Assembly (NCBI GenBank): GCA_951640165.1 | Contig: OX621250.1 | Coordinates: forward strand, 1,798,001-1,862,000 | DNA: 64,000 bases | Reading direction: 5' to 3' | Source of the DNA: Pseudoips prasinana | Taxonomy: Eukaryota; Arthropoda; Insecta; Lepidoptera; Nolidae | Shown here: positions 21,236 to 32,666 of the stretch, piece after piece | How positions within the stretch are numbered: position 1 is the first letter of the stretch | Layout: each line of letters opens with the position of its first letter | The notes under the pieces: generated by a model | Told to the model about the DNA's origin: nothing | Databases searched by the model: none | Seen by the model: the letters and a program-made list of their open reading frames with translations, nothing else | Made by a program: the position numbers and the translations under genes

Positions 21236-22654
21236 AATAATTTATTTAGTTATTCGATTGAATTATTATTTTAACTATAATAATATTAATATTGAAAATA
21301 TATTAAAACTACGTACAAACTAAAACGATTTTTTATTCTTTATTGCACACAGAAAATACACATTTTATACATGTGTATTTGTTAATTTATGCTAATAATA
21401 AATTAATAATAATAAAAAATTCAACTATCATTATAAACTTAAAATTAAATTACTAAATTACAAATAAAATCATAACTTATACACCTATTTAAATATATAG
21501 ATTTAAACTAAATGTATACAAAACTTTAAACTAAATATATACAGGGTAACTGTTAATTAAATAACCGAACGCAGACTGATTTAATATGATAATGAGACTG
21601 TTGAAACCGACGGCCATGGGCAAAATTCAGCTAAAAGCATTATTACTTATTATTAAGCCTCAAGGAATATACTAAATCATTCTACACATAGAATATGTAT
21701 AGACTTGACTTTCAGCTGAAATTTTTTGCGAATTCTTGGCAACACTGCAGACGGTTTGGAAAGGCTAGCAACCCTTTTGAAACCGTTTTTCATTTTAGCC
21801 GGCCAATTTATGCGGCAGCTTAATTATATATTTTGGTTATGTTTTATTTATGATTCACTTACAATTGTATGCATCGCGAAGAATTGTTAAAGTAAGTTAA
21901 AATTATGCAAAATTCCACCTTTTATGCAGATATTTTTGTTCTTTTATCTTTTGCACTGTTGGGGAATCATTTGATTCAGTAATAATTATAAGAGAGTTTT
22001 GTGCAAAGTATTAGTTACTTATAAAAAGAAAACATTTTTGAACCGAAATGGTTAATAATAAAGAGTTTGAAGTAAAATTTTAAGAACGCCTTTGAATGTT
22101 TTGGCATATTCCATTCAATAAATGTGCAGCCACTGTAAGAGTACTTTTAAGACATATCTCCCTACTGACAAATATGCTCAAATATAAGCAATTTTTTTTT
22201 ATTAGCAGTAACATGAAAACAATCATACAGCAGCCACACATTAAATGAAATACTACTACCTACTTATTTAATAATACATCTCTTTTTACTAGAGAAACTT
22301 TTGATTTAAATCGTCGTCTCGCGTAATTCGATGCAATATGATTCCATTTCTATGTACAAAAAAATAAGTAGGCATTCATAATACACTCTACTAACACACA
22401 TCTAAGTCAATACAAAGTTACAGATGCGTTTATAAGTATTCCCCCTTTATGGTATGAGAAAACCGACTGACCCACAGAACGTAGAATAAATGGACCTGTC
22501 ACCGCATAATTCTAGATTATATGAGAATTGAGAGATCATATTTGAGATCATTATAAGTATGGCATAGCGCTTCTGCTCGGCAAACAGAAAGACTACGGCA
22601 GTACCTTCCACCACCTTACGAAATACACTTCTGGTAAATTTTGAAGCAATCTTA
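21236..22654. other. Unassigned AT-rich sequence
   Basis: Long AT-rich intergenic sequence with no repeat family or gene that I recognise. Confidence 0.5.
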
Positions 22655-22962
22655 TCTATACATATAATAAAATCGTAGGAAATTCAAAATTGTACATTGA
22701 ATTTTTTTTAAAAGGATACCTGGGGATTGTTCTTCAATCGATACCGAAGCCAACAATATAGTTTTTAGAATTTTTGTCTGTTTGTCTGTATGTATGTCCG
22801 GGCTAAACTCAAAAAGTACTACTGGATACTTGATTTACTTCAAATTTTGCATGAATATTACTAAGAGGTCGGATTAACATATAGGCTACATATTATCACG
22901 CTATCACCTACGGGGGAGGAGCTGTGATAATTTATAAAGTTTAACGCGGGTAAAACCGCTAG
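22655..22962 (+). mobile_element. Long-form Helitron (3' end shortened)
   Basis: It starts TCTATACATATAATAAAATC after A, as in the copy at 39214. It ends ACGCGGGTAAAACCGCTAG, where part of the usual hairpin and the GGGGCACAG spacer is deleted. The ends are otherwise Helitron-like. Confidence 0.85.
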
Positions 22963-23121
22963 TAGTTAATATTGTAACACTGGGTGTGAGTAAGGTCACC
23001 AGATTTTGTCGGAGACGCTTGACCACCCGTAAGTAATGCTATTTGTGGTGTAGACTGCGGTATCTGCTTACCAATGGGTGCTGGTCTTGTCAACTTGGCA
23101 ATATGAAAACAAAATATATTT

Positions 23122-23229
23122 CTAAGAAATGTGTTAATGAACATCTCTTCATAGTAATAAATTTGCAACACACATATTAACGTGTCGCATATTTATTACT
23201 ATGAAGAAATTATTAATTAGTTTCTTAGT
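23122..23229. repeat. Imperfect inverted repeat
   Basis: Arms of about 42-45 nt (23122-23166 and 23188-23229), with the shared core TTCATAGTAATAAAT, flank a ~20-nt loop. It lies just left of the first Tc1 copy. Confidence 0.75.
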
Positions 23230-23351
23230 AATCATAATCAACAGGACCATTGACTACTTTTGTCGTAACTAATGGATAAAAGTGCTACTAAAATGAATTA
23301 GCTCCTAAATCTTCTTGTGCTTTGCCTTTTATCCATTATCTACCAAATATA

Positions 23352-24943
23352 CACACATCAACACAATCTAGGGATATTGAACATTTCATTGATTATCTAG
23401 AAAACTATAAACATTTTGTTATGACTGTAAATGGAAGAATTAAAGATAATTTCATGGCCGATATTTAAACATTAACAACACGATGCGATTTTGTTTTTCT
23501 AATTAATAAAAGTCTTAAATTAATTAAGCCATAGAAAATTACTGAGTGAACAAAAACATTTTATTCTTATAAAATTATTCAATCGAATTAAATGAATAAA
23601 AATCTTACCAAATCTGATAATCAGTAATCGGTATTTCCTCCTCTAACATTAATCACACAGCGGCAACGATTTTCCATACTTAAAATTAAGGTGTCAATGT
23701 CTTGCTGGGGTATGCAGTCCCAAGTTCTTTTTAAATGTTCGAAAAGTTGTTCTTCTGTTGTCAAGTTGGGCGGAAAATCCCTCAATGCTCTTCGCTGTAA
23801 CATGTCCCAGGCGTGTTCAATTGGGTTTAAGTCTGGCGACTGTGGAGGCCAATCTAATACCTGAACATCGTGTTCTCGAAGGGCGGCCCTCACCAGCCGC
23901 GCTGTATGGGAAGGTGCATTGTCATGCATGAGCTGAAATTCTTGCCCCGTTAGGGCCCTGAGCGGGACAATGACACGTTCTACTACCTCCTCACGGTATC
24001 TATGGGCAGTCATGCTGCCCTGAATCCAAATGAGTTGGGTTCGTCCGCCGATTCGTATTCCTGCCCACACCATAATTGTCCCGCCTTGGTAAGAGTGGAC
24101 CTCCTGTGGATGTCGGAGACGGCTGACCCTGCCTGGAGTTCTCCAAACGCGTGTTCGTCTCGAATCTGGATGAAATCCATAGCGGGACTCATCAGTGAAC
24201 AGCACCAATGACCATTGTTGATCACTCCATGTCAAATGTTCTTGAGCCCATAAAAGTCGCCTACCGCGATTGCCACGTCGCAGCGCTGGGACTCGTAGCG
24301 GTCTGCGAGCATGAAGACCAACTTCATGCAGCCTCCTTCGCACGGTTTGGTCGCTCACCAGCAGCTGCTGACCCTCCTGGAGCCTTTGCACTAGTTGCAT
24401 CGCTGTGATATTGGGTAGTCTTCTGGCGGTCATTTGGAGAAATCGATCCTGTCTCTGAGTGGTAACACGATATCTACCTGTGTGCCGTTCTGCCACATCT
24501 CCAGTAGCGCGATAACGTGACCACAGCCTGGATACCACATTTTGGCTTGTGCCCAGAGACTCAGCAACGACGCGTTGAATAGCACCGTTTTGTAACATGC
24601 CAACTGCCCGTAACATTTCATCTCGACTCAAATGATGGCGTGGCATGACGCTAAAAAGCTTACACAACCAATTGAGAAAAGAAAATAAAACAATTTATCA
24701 GGTTTTCTTCAATTAACACGCAAAAAAAATTTTAATGCAACTTCTTGAAATTAGATACAACTCAAGATTGCGCTGTGCTTTGCGTGTTTTCATTTGTTTC
24801 TCATTTTAATTTTTAAATTTTGAATAAAGAATAGACAAGGTTTAAATCTGTAAATAAACTTTTTAAGGAAACTAAATAGGTTTTAAACAATAAAGCCATG
24901 TTTGATTTCAAAATAACGTATCCCTAGACTTTGTTGATGTGTG
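23352..24943 (-). mobile_element. Tc1-family transposon, copy 1, complete
   Basis: The 1592-bp element is bounded by CACACATCAACA at both ends. The terminal inverted repeats are about 26 bp with two mismatches (...TCTAGGGATA). TA target duplications lie at 23350-23351 and 24944-24945. It encodes one transposase on the minus strand. It matches 59675-61266 in length and almost every base I compared (one difference: T at 23440 against the equivalent C opposite 61178). Confidence 0.97.
23621..24646 (-). CDS. Tc1-family transposase, 341 aa, intact
   Basis: This is a DDE transposase predicted to cut and paste its own element at TA sites. I start it at the ATG of MPRHHLSRDEML. The seven codons upstream of it in the same frame begin with TTG. 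The N-terminal ~110 residues look like paired-type helix-turn-helix DNA binding (AVGMLQNGAIQRVVAESLG). The catalytic triad reads LFTDES (D152), MHDNAPSH (D242) and SPDLNPIEHAW (E277). Thirty-four residues separate the last two, giving DD34E, the Tc1 signature. Length is normal for the family and no stop or frameshift is present. The copy may be functional. Expression cannot be judged. Confidence 0.96.
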   Translation of the reverse strand: MPRHHLSRDEMLRAVGMLQNGAIQRVVAESLGTSQNVVSRLWSRYRATGDVAERHTGRYRVTTQRQDRFLQMTARRLPNITAMQLVQRLQEGQQLLVSDQTVRRRLHEVGLHARRPLRVPALRRGNRGRRLLWAQEHLTWSDQQWSLVLFTDESRYGFHPDSRRTRVWRTPGRVSRLRHPQEVHSYQGGTIMVWAGIRIGGRTQLIWIQGSMTAHRYREEVVERVIVPLRALTGQEFQLMHDNAPSHTARLVRAALREHDVQVLDWPPQSPDLNPIEHAWDMLQRRALRDFPPNLTTEEQLFEHLKRTWDCIPQQDIDTLILSMENRCRCVINVRGGNTDY

Positions 24944-24945
24944 TA

Positions 24946-25015
24946 TGTTGACTACCTTCCTAATACTACTACCATAGCTTACTCCTAACCTACCTACTGT
25001 TTCTACTATGTTTAT
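24946..25015. other. Short AT-rich spacer
   Basis: Flank of the Tc1 copy; nothing recognised. Confidence 0.5.
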
Positions 25016-25156
25016 GTACAGGCGCCAGCACATCCAGCTACCCCAATCTGTCAAATTTCTTGTATAGATTTTTTACACTATCACTTAAGCATAAGTTTCA
25101 CTTTCGATTGAGGAAATTTGACAGATTGGGGTAGCTTGATGTGCTGGCGTCTGTAC
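25016..25156. repeat. Foldback with 44-bp arms, 53-nt loop
   Basis: 25016-25059 pairs with 25113-25156 with two mismatches (GTACAGGCGCCAGCACATCC against its partner). The arms are GC-balanced and non-repetitive. It could be a tiny MITE, a pre-miRNA-like hairpin, or a template-switch product. I found no target duplication. Confidence 0.85.
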
Positions 25157-25505
25157 CAACTGCATTGTGAGCTTGACAAGTGCAAGTGTATGCAAATACC
25201 CAAGTGCTTAATAAATTTCATTAATTCATTAATACCATAACTTTATCATAAATGGTTTAATGAAAACTGGGGCAGACTGGGAAAGCTTAACATGCTTTCC
25301 AACGACCAATGAAATAAATCAAGATTGTTCGGTGTGGAATTTAAACTCGCGACCTTGCCCGACCGAACGGCTTAAAGCGCTCAAATACAGAGACTGACAA
25401 TTTTATCTAGTAATTCTCAATTATTATGTGTTTAAATTACAAATAACACAAGAATACCTTAAACTTTAGAGAATACACACAGCAAATATGTAAATAATAA
25501 TAATA
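25157..25505. other. Unassigned sequence
   Basis: No feature was recognised. Confidence 0.5.
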
Positions 25506-25870
25506 ATGTCCTCCGAATTTCGGCTACGGCGGCCAGGCTCAACAGAGATTAGCCATCTGCGCGGGCCATATTATAGTGCTCAAGTGTGTGCGCAAACACA
25601 GGAACACTTTCTATTCCATCACTCTCATGATCCAATGGGACGCCTAGGCGACACGACCGGAAAGAGGTCAGGTACAGGATCGACGGCTTTACGTGCTCTC
25701 CGAGGCACGGGGGTATAATACCGCCAACTCCCAGACTTCGGGCTGATGCTGACAATTTTTTCTTTTTACAGAAAAGTCCCATAATCACTTTTTAGACCGA
25801 CCCGGGATTTGAACCCAGGACCTCGTTCTCTGCGGGTGAACACGCTACCGCTAGACCAACGAGGCTGACT
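25506..25870 (-). mobile_element. SINE-B, full length
   Basis: On the minus strand it starts GCCTCGTTGGTCTAGCGG (A box). It has B box GGGTTCAAATCCCGGGTCGG, the GTAAAGCCGTCGATCC body and ends GCCGAAATTCGGAGGACA. It is the best reference copy here. The two ORFs in it are not genes. Confidence 0.88.
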
Positions 25871-27075
25871 AAATATGTAAATATCTACTATAACAACGTT
25901 GTCGCCATCTTTTCAAATAAAAAAATTACTGCTTCTGCAATTACACTCCCACCTTTAATAAGGTATGTACTCAGGAATTGTCTGTTAAGAAAGGTTTGAC
26001 ACTAAGGTGTTAATTGCATATTTTATTGATTTTAATATTTTTTTTAATAAATTATTATTCCGTTGATACTAAATAAAATTGTAAGATATTAATCATAATA
26101 ATACTACCCCTTTAGGATAATTAAAAATAATCTAGTATTCTAATTCCTAGTATTTCGATCAGGCTAATAGGGAGATTCTATTAATTATTTCATATACACC
26201 GAGTAAAATCCTAAGTTTAAATTACTTCTTCGTGCCACGTCTATCCTTTCATTCCGCTATGGTCTAATCCGTTGGATCCAATCGATATTATTAATATCTC
26301 AGGCATATTTGGATCGGCTTCTATGGTATTATGGGTGCACATTCCTACCCCTATCTTGTATGGGTTAGCGAAATGGATGTGTGTCTTAATGATTCCCGTA
26401 TTTTAAGAGGATTTCAATAAACATACAAACATTTAATCCAGGTTTTAATGATAACCAGAAACTATTAAATGTAATCTCGATGTTGCAACAAAAGTTAGAT
26501 AGATAGATTAACTCTTTATTGTACACTAGTTGTAAAATAATCTATCACCTTTAATACAAGTTATCTCCGAATAACTTAGCTAAGGTGCTAGCCACCACAA
26601 AGATTGCTAAATACCTATATTGTAACAAACAAACAATTTTAGTATGTAATAATTTATTGCATTTAACTGTACGCACCTATTATTGTTATAGTTTTATGTT
26701 AACAATTATTTTATCTTATCTTAAAATGATACAGTACAGGAGCATATAATTAAAAAGTATACAATTGGCGGTCTTATCACTAACATGTGATCTCTTCCAG
26801 ACAAGCAAGGAATGGGCAATAATAGGAATTATTTAAGTTAATTTCGCAAAATGGGGTGAAAAGAAACGAATATAAGATTTTACAATGTACCCCGGGATTC
26901 TTTTCTCACCCCTTTTTACAGTTTTAAGTGAAGTGCAGCGCGTTCGTAGGTTTTGGATCTAAACGCTGTGCACGTGACCCTGGTAGCTCTTTAAGACTTA
27001 GCCTAAAAAACCTCCAAGGCAAACTGTAAATGTCAGGATACAAAAAAAACTTGAGAGGTGTCAAGGGACACCCGG
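25871..27075. other. Unassigned; AT-rich
   Basis: No gene was recognised. A short inverted pair (GGGGTGAAAAGAA and its near complement) lies at about 26853-26911. Confidence 0.45.
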
Positions 27076-27331
27076 ATGGAACGAAGTTATTTCTTATTAT
27101 TTATTATGTACAAAAAACCCGTATACACTTAACAAAAATAATCGTCGCGACACCACACTGTTCAATGCGAAATAGAAATGAAAATATTTGGCTTGCTTTC
27201 TATAAGAGAGAGAGAGAGACAGACGGAGAAACATGCGTACGCCGCACCGCTGCAAAAAGTGTCGTGACAACTTTTCGTAAGATTTTTTTCAGTCTAGCCC
27301 CCTTTCACAACGCGCGATAAGGAACTTCGTT
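27076..27331. repeat. TIR-bounded repeat (GGAACGAAGTT)
   Basis: GGAACGAAGTT at the left and AACTTCGTTCC at the right bound 256 bp that includes a (GA)n run. It may be a small MITE. It directly precedes a repeat G copy. The 96-codon ORF across it is probably accidental. Confidence 0.5.
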
Positions 27332-27335
27332 CCAA

Positions 27336-27598
27336 TAAAAACTGGCCAAGTGCGAGTCGGACTTTATCAATAAAAACGAGCAAAAAATTCACGGTTTTGT
27401 ATGGGAGCCCCCTCAAATATTTATTTTATTTTGTTTTTTAGTATTTGTTGTTATATTGTTATAGCGGAAACAGAAATACATCATCTGTGAAAATTTGTCA
27501 AACTATTACGGTTCATGAGATACAGCCTGGAGACGGACAGTGAAGTCTTAGTAATAGGGTCCCGTTTTACCCTTTAGGTACGGAACCCTAAAAATGAG
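27336..27598 (+). repeat. Repeat G copy
   Basis: It has both termini (CTGGCCAAGTGCGAGTCGGA and GTACGGAACCCTAAAAATG). The inner body (TATGGGAGCCCCCTCAAATA, ACAGAAATACATCATCTGTG) defines this subtype. Confidence 0.85.
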
Positions 27599-27609
27599 TA
27601 TGCTTTAGA

Positions 27610-27690
27610 CCACACGACTGAAGTAAAACTTCAAACGTAACCGGCTATGAGAGAAAGAGAGATAGAAAATGTTGTCTCACCTCTCGACAC
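27610..27690 (+). repeat. Short dispersed repeat J, copy 1
   Basis: It shares ACTTCAAACGTAACCGGCTA and GAGAGAAAGAGAGA with 52080-52200. Class unknown. Confidence 0.6.
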
Positions 27691-27956
27691 TAGGGTAACT
27701 ACTGCCCATTCGTTAGACAAAGAAAATATAAAAGTATACAATGTAATAATAACTACTACATTAATATATACATAGAATTACTACACACATGATCTAGAAA
27801 CCAAATCTAACCACAATACCTGCGGCTTGCGGCATGTGAGTACGTACATACGCAGGTATCGCTTTACAATAACTATAAAACTATTACTCGATGATGTTGT
27901 TAAGCAACTTCAACAAGAAGGAAGTTATCAATTCGACTCTATGTTTAGTTTAACTT

Positions 27957-28065
27957 TACACGGATTGTAGGAAATAATTTACAATAAGATTTATTTTATA
28001 ATAGCTAAATATCGTTACTATTATAAAATAAATCTTATTGTAAATTATTTCCTACAATCCGTGTA
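27957..28065. repeat. Perfect 48-bp inverted repeat, 13-nt loop
   Basis: 27957-28004 is the exact reverse complement of 28018-28065. The right arm is part of a LINE-3U copy, so the left arm is an inverted duplicate of the start of that LINE fragment. Confidence 0.93.
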
Positions 28066-28190
28066 CCTAAATATCTATATGTACCTAGAAATAATTATAA
28101 ATTAATTATATATTAGGTACTACAAACATGTTCTGACTATTTACAACCACTTTTTTAAAGTCTACGTGAATAAAAACATTTTTTATTTAT
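28018..28190 (+). mobile_element. LINE-3U 3' fragment
   Basis: It contains CAAACATGTTCTGACTATTT and AAAGTCTACGTGAATAAAAA and ends in a T/A-rich (TTTA)n tail. Confidence 0.75.
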
Positions 28191-28223
28191 TTTATTTATT
28201 TATTTACTGTTTTAAAATATACA

Positions 28224-28271
28224 AAAAATCGACTAAGTGCGAGTCGAATTCGCACATGAAGGGTTCTGTAA
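28224..28271 (+). repeat. Repeat G 5' fragment
   Basis: Only the start is present (CTAAGTGCGAGTCGAATTCG, then GAAGGGTTCTGTAA). It abuts the foldback MITE. Confidence 0.65.
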
Positions 28272-28275
28272 TATT

Positions 28276-28402
28276 GTACACAAGGCTACATATCGAGCTA
28301 TATATTACCAGTATTAGCTGATCTCGCGTTGTATAGGATTTTTATACAATGAGAGGTCAGCTTATATTGGAAATGTATAGTCTGATATGTAGCCGTATGT
28401 AC
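28276..28402. mobile_element. Foldback MITE, complete
   Basis: The ends GTACACAAGGCTACATAT and ATATGTAGCCGTATGTAC are inverted. The arms are about 45 bp and meet near a TTGTATA centre. Related copies lie at 58746-58860 and split at 37160-37551. The ORF at 28349 is not a gene. Confidence 0.75.
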
Positions 28403-28589
28403 ATTTTACATTTATTTAATTTATGTTTGTCTCAACCTACATTACTGCACTTGATTGTTAGACACAGGAGTTATTATTTACACTGGGTTATGTTTACCTT
28501 TCTTACTGATATATATGAAAATAAAGACCTTTAAAAATCAAATTATATATATGGTGAAAAAATTATAAAAATATATATTATTATTATAA

Positions 28590-30018
28590 TTATTTCCGGT
28601 GATTCAATACTAAATGTTTTTAATCGTTGCATATCTGAAGGGACTTTTCCGCGTTCTTGGCGCAGCGCTTTTATTCGTATTATACCAAAAAATGGCGATA
28701 AACTGCCTGAAGACCCTAAGTCATACCGACCAATAACGTTACTGCCTTCCTTAGGCAAGCTTCTAGAACGACTTATTGTACCGCGATTGCTGCCGGGAGG
28801 ACCAAAATTTCACGGAAATCAATTTGGTTTTACTGCGGGTAAATCGACAGTGGACGCAGCTATCTCAGTGAGGAAAGCTGTAAACTCGTCCGAATGTAAA
28901 TACGTTTTGGCCATATTCCTAGATATTTCAGGGGCGTTTGATAATACTTGGTGGCCAATTTTGTTACAAAAACTTAAGTTACGCGGTTGTTACAGTAATA
29001 TATATTCGATAATCACATCTTATTTCGTACATGGCTCTGCAACTCTTAAGCTTGGTCACTTCAGAGTCACTAAATCGTTAACCATGGGTTGCCCCCAGGG
29101 CTCAGTGCTCGCGCCGTATCTCTGGAACTTGGGTTTTGATGACTTCTTGACATTTTCCTTGCCATCACGCTGCTCTCTAACGGCATATGCCGACGATGGC
29201 CTCTTACTTATACAGGGTAACTCCAGGAGAGAGTTGGAAAATCTGGCTCAAACTTGCTTAAGTATGATAAGTGAATGGGGTAAAAGAAATCGCCTTACAT
29301 TTGCTCCTCATAAAACGTACCAACACCTTCTTAAAGGTGAACTAAAATCCCCCCCGGGCGTAAAACTTAATAATGTTACTGTAAAACGCAAAATATCAAC
29401 CCGTTTATAGAACATATTAAATCAGTTGGGGAAAAAGCTAAGCGAAACTTTTTTGCACTTACAAGGATATCGACGGCAACCTGGGGCCTCTCTTTTAATA
29501 CTCTTAAAATCATTTACGGGGCAACCTATCTTGGGTGTATATGCTACGGCTCGCCTGTGTGGGCTGATAGGGCTACCATCGGAGCTGCTCGCCGTAAATT
29601 ACTACAAAGCCAGAGGTTGGCGTTGATATTTCTGTGTAAAGCCTATAGAACAGTGAGCACAGAGGCCCTACCTGTCCTAGCGGGTGTACTACTTAAATTG
29701 ATCCTCGGTGCTTTTGCAGCTGGCTTCTCTAGTTGCAAATCTCCCATTTTATGAGGCTATAGCCTCTTTACATCATTCTGTCTCCCGCTTTGCTCTGGAG
29801 GGAAGTGGAACTATTCATTTTCTAACTCCTCCTTTTTTCTGTTTCTGATTAAATTCGTTGCGGGATCCAAGACAGTTAAAGCGATTCCCCGGGACATGCC
29901 TGAGCTTCACCGCTCAGTGTCATTTCATTGTGTGCCACTGTTGATCCTGGCTTACAGGAGTTGCAGTGGTGGGTAAGAGGGAGGGACTAGTCCCGATAAA
30001 AAAAAAAAAAAAAAAAAT
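28590..30018 (+). mobile_element. 5'-truncated R1-clade-like LINE with poly(A)
   Basis: The coding part begins within the RT domain, then come a C-terminal domain, a 3' UTR and about 20 A residues (29998-30018). An AT-rich run precedes the truncation point. The opposite-strand LINE at 30030 begins right after the poly(A). Confidence 0.85.
28595..29410 (+). pseudogene. R1-like reverse transcriptase, truncated and frameshifted
   Basis: The open frame starts at about 28595 (SGDSILNVFNRCISEGTFPR). It carries SYRPITLLPSLGKLLERLI, FGFTAGKSTVDAAISV, the first catalytic Asp in LDISGAFDNTWW, GCPQGSVLAPYLWNL and the catalytic AYADDGLLL. These blocks most resemble the R1 clade. The frame closes at 29408. 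After a frame change near 29400, coding resumes at 29404 (FIEHIKSVGEKAKRNFFALT, then SPVWADRA) to about 29700. Part of the linker after VKRKI is missing. The original protein would have been about 1000 aa, so this is dead. Confidence 0.88.
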
Positions 30019-30029
30019 ATTATTATTAT

Positions 30030-30597
30030 TATTAATCATTTATTTCAGTCCAACAAAGGGTCCATTTTGTTAGTAACAATACACTTATTCTATGTTAGTA
30101 TCAACATAAAATCAAATAAACTAATATTAAAATTAAATAGAATAAAAATCATGTTAGTTACAATTACATTAGCCTATGTTAGTACTTAATATCTAGAACA
30201 GATTTGATCTTTTAGACCATTACCCACACAATTGGGCTGTCAAAACGAGCTGCTATGGAGCGCAGCATTTCATTTTGACTATTGCGTAGCCTGTATAGTA
30301 GTGATACAACTTTTTTCCGCAGTAGTGCGTCAAAACTGTCAGTATGCGCCTCCGCAAACATCAGCGAGGCGCTGCAGAACTTTGGCAACCGCAACATGGC
30401 CCTAAATGCGTTATTATATTGGATCCGTAGAGCATTATAGGACTGTTGGGTATATCTAATCCACAGAGCCCCCGTGTACAACGAGGTGCAATATGCCTTA
30501 AATAGCATCACCGCCGCATCTGCCGCACCCCACATTCCATCCTGCACGATTCTGACAGTGTTCCCGCCCAACGCACACGACTCTCCTGATTTAAATA
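30030..30597 (-). pseudogene. 5'-truncated LINE, C-terminal ORF end and 3' UTR
   Basis: The minus strand encodes GGNTVRIVQDGMWGAADAAV, then FKAYCTSLYTGALW, YNNAFRAMLRLPKFCSA and LLRKKVVSLLYRLRNS, with a stop at 30212. The YC..LY...LW and N.A.R..L.LP pattern is typical of the C-terminal part of jockey/CR1/L2-type LINE polyproteins. A ~180-bp 3' UTR ends in an (ATT)n tail at 30020-30040. No upstream coding sequence remains. Confidence 0.78.
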
Positions 30598-30650
30598 CCA
30601 GTACTATATATTATATTATAATCATTTTTCCATTTACAGAGTTCATGTTT

Positions 30651-31003
30651 AGGGTTCCGTAGCCAAACGGTAAAACGGGACCCTATTACTAAGACATCGC
30701 TGTCTGTCAGTCTGTCTGTCCGTCTGTCACCAGGCTGTATCTCATGAACCGTGATAGTTACACAGTTGAAATTTTCACAAAGTAAATAATAAAATAAATA
30801 TTTATATTTAAATATTAGTTTAATTTTACTTTAAAAATAAAATAAAATAATAATTAAATAAATATTTATATAGTAAAAATTAAATAAATATTTATATTTA
30901 AATATTTATTTTATTTTTTACTTTGTGAAAATTTAATAAAAATTTAATATAAAAATTATAGATAATGCGCGAATCCGACTCGCACTTGGCCGGTTTTATT
31001 TGT
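30651..31003 (-). repeat. Repeat G copy with AT-rich inverted interior
   Basis: Both G termini are present (AGGGTTCCGTAGCCAAACGG and TCGCACTTGGCCGGTTTT). The interior is replaced by an AT-rich inverted repeat: AATTTTCACAAAGTAAATAA (30770-30820) pairs with TTTACTTTGTGAAAATT (30890-30940). Confidence 0.8.
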
Positions 31004-31491
31004 TTAGTTTCCGTAACAGCATGCATTTCAATGAATATTGGCAAAGCGTAAAAATGGGAGAACTGTGTAGGATATTGGAGCAGGACATTTTAATCTAGAA
31101 ACATTGCGTTAGCACTCTGTTTGAACGCAACGGCAGACACAAAGCTTAGCAATTTTGATAGTGCTAAACTTTTGTAGATGGTGTTATTTTGAATTTAAAT
31201 AAACGCTATTGGAAAATACTTTATTTTCCGGGATTTAGGTATTAAGTGTCAACTAACCAAATTCGTTATTATTTATTTATTTAAACACACACAAACTATC
31301 ATTACAGGAACTTAATACCTAATTCAATAGCCTATATACTTATAAATTAAAAACAAAAATGGTAACTCAATAATAAAAACTTAAACTATACAAATTGCAC
31401 AATAAGCGGCCTGTGTGAATTCGTTCAGTGTGCACGAAAAGATATCAATGCTGTGAGCCAACGTATTATATTAAATCATAGCCACCTTAAA
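31004..31491. other. Unassigned AT-rich sequence
   Basis: No feature was recognised. Confidence 0.5.
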
Positions 31492-31659
31492 TCTAACTAA
31501 TATTATAAAGGCGAAAGTTTGTGAGTATGTTTGTTACTTCTTCACGTCTAAATGGCTGGAGCGATTTCAATAATGTGGTATGGAGTTAGCTGACACCCTA
31601 GATTAACACATAGGCTATATGATTTTAAAAGCGCCGGTAAAACCGCGGGGCACAGCTAG
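31492..31659 (+). mobile_element. Short non-autonomous Helitron
   Basis: It runs from TCTAACTAATATTATAAAGG to GGGCACAGCTAG, between A and T. The hairpin is CGCCGGTAAAACCGCGG. Confidence 0.88.
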
Positions 31660-32663
31660 TATATTATAATGATGGTTTATTTCATGTTACCTTCAACATT
31701 ATAGTTTTGAAAAAAATATAAAACACGTATTTTTCTTTTAGTATACGTTTGAATTGTGAATAAATTTATTCAAATATGGAACGTCTTTCTAATGAGTTCA
31801 ACAAAGGAGACGGATACGTCTTCATACAATATTGGGCCCGAATGTAAAAAGATAAAAGTGGTGTCAATTAATTGAAAATTCTATGGATTTTTTCAATCTG
31901 TGAGCATAGTTATAAAAGATTTAGTACATAATAGAGAGGTTATGTACCAACCTATACTAAACAGCAGATTTTTAAGGGCGATTGCTATTTAATAGTTATT
32001 CGTGTCCAGTATGTTAGCAAAAGTCCTACACGTTAAGCAATATCAGAAGTCCGTAGAGAGAATACAGTAGTCGAGGGATATATAAACAAAACAATAAAAA
32101 ATACTGAAATCACATACGCACTAAACGATACGAGAAACGAGTGACCGATCATAGATTAGGATTCAATATCTGTCACCAGTCACTGTCAGCATAGATTAAA
32201 AATATAGTTATTTAGCCAATAACGACTAAATCGATTTGAACGATAACCGATATTATGATTTCTATTTATTTTATTGATATTTAATTTTTTCTGTTGACAT
32301 TATGTTAATGTATTTAATAATTATTATGATTAAATCGGTTATCTAGTGTCTGGTCCAAGAGTTTTTATATTACATTGTTTGAACTCATTACCGTTAATCG
32401 ATTATAGTAATCAACGAACAAATTTAATTCGTACCTTAAACTTATTTTGAGATTCCTCGTTTTCCAGATTGTAAATTGGGTCAATTTTTTACAGTTTGAA
32501 ATAGAAAAATATAGCGCTTTTTTTAAACCATATCTCAACTTGTTACAGTCAGGCCCAGAAATCCCCCTCTCCTTTACACCGTGGTTTGTGGGTTCGATTT
32601 TCAAATGGGTTATATTTTTATATAACTTATTTTAAAGATATCTTAAACGTGATTTAGCATGCT
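31660..32663. other. Unassigned AT-rich sequence
   Basis: No feature was recognised. The short ORFs at 32365-32635 are AT-rich and overlap on both strands. Confidence 0.5.
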
Positions 32664-32666
32664 TAA

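Noticed and set aside
24002..24621. Several 63-71-codon ORFs inside Tc1 copy 1 (and the same in copy 2)
   Set aside because: Shadow frames of the intact transposase gene, kept only because the two copies are nearly identical.
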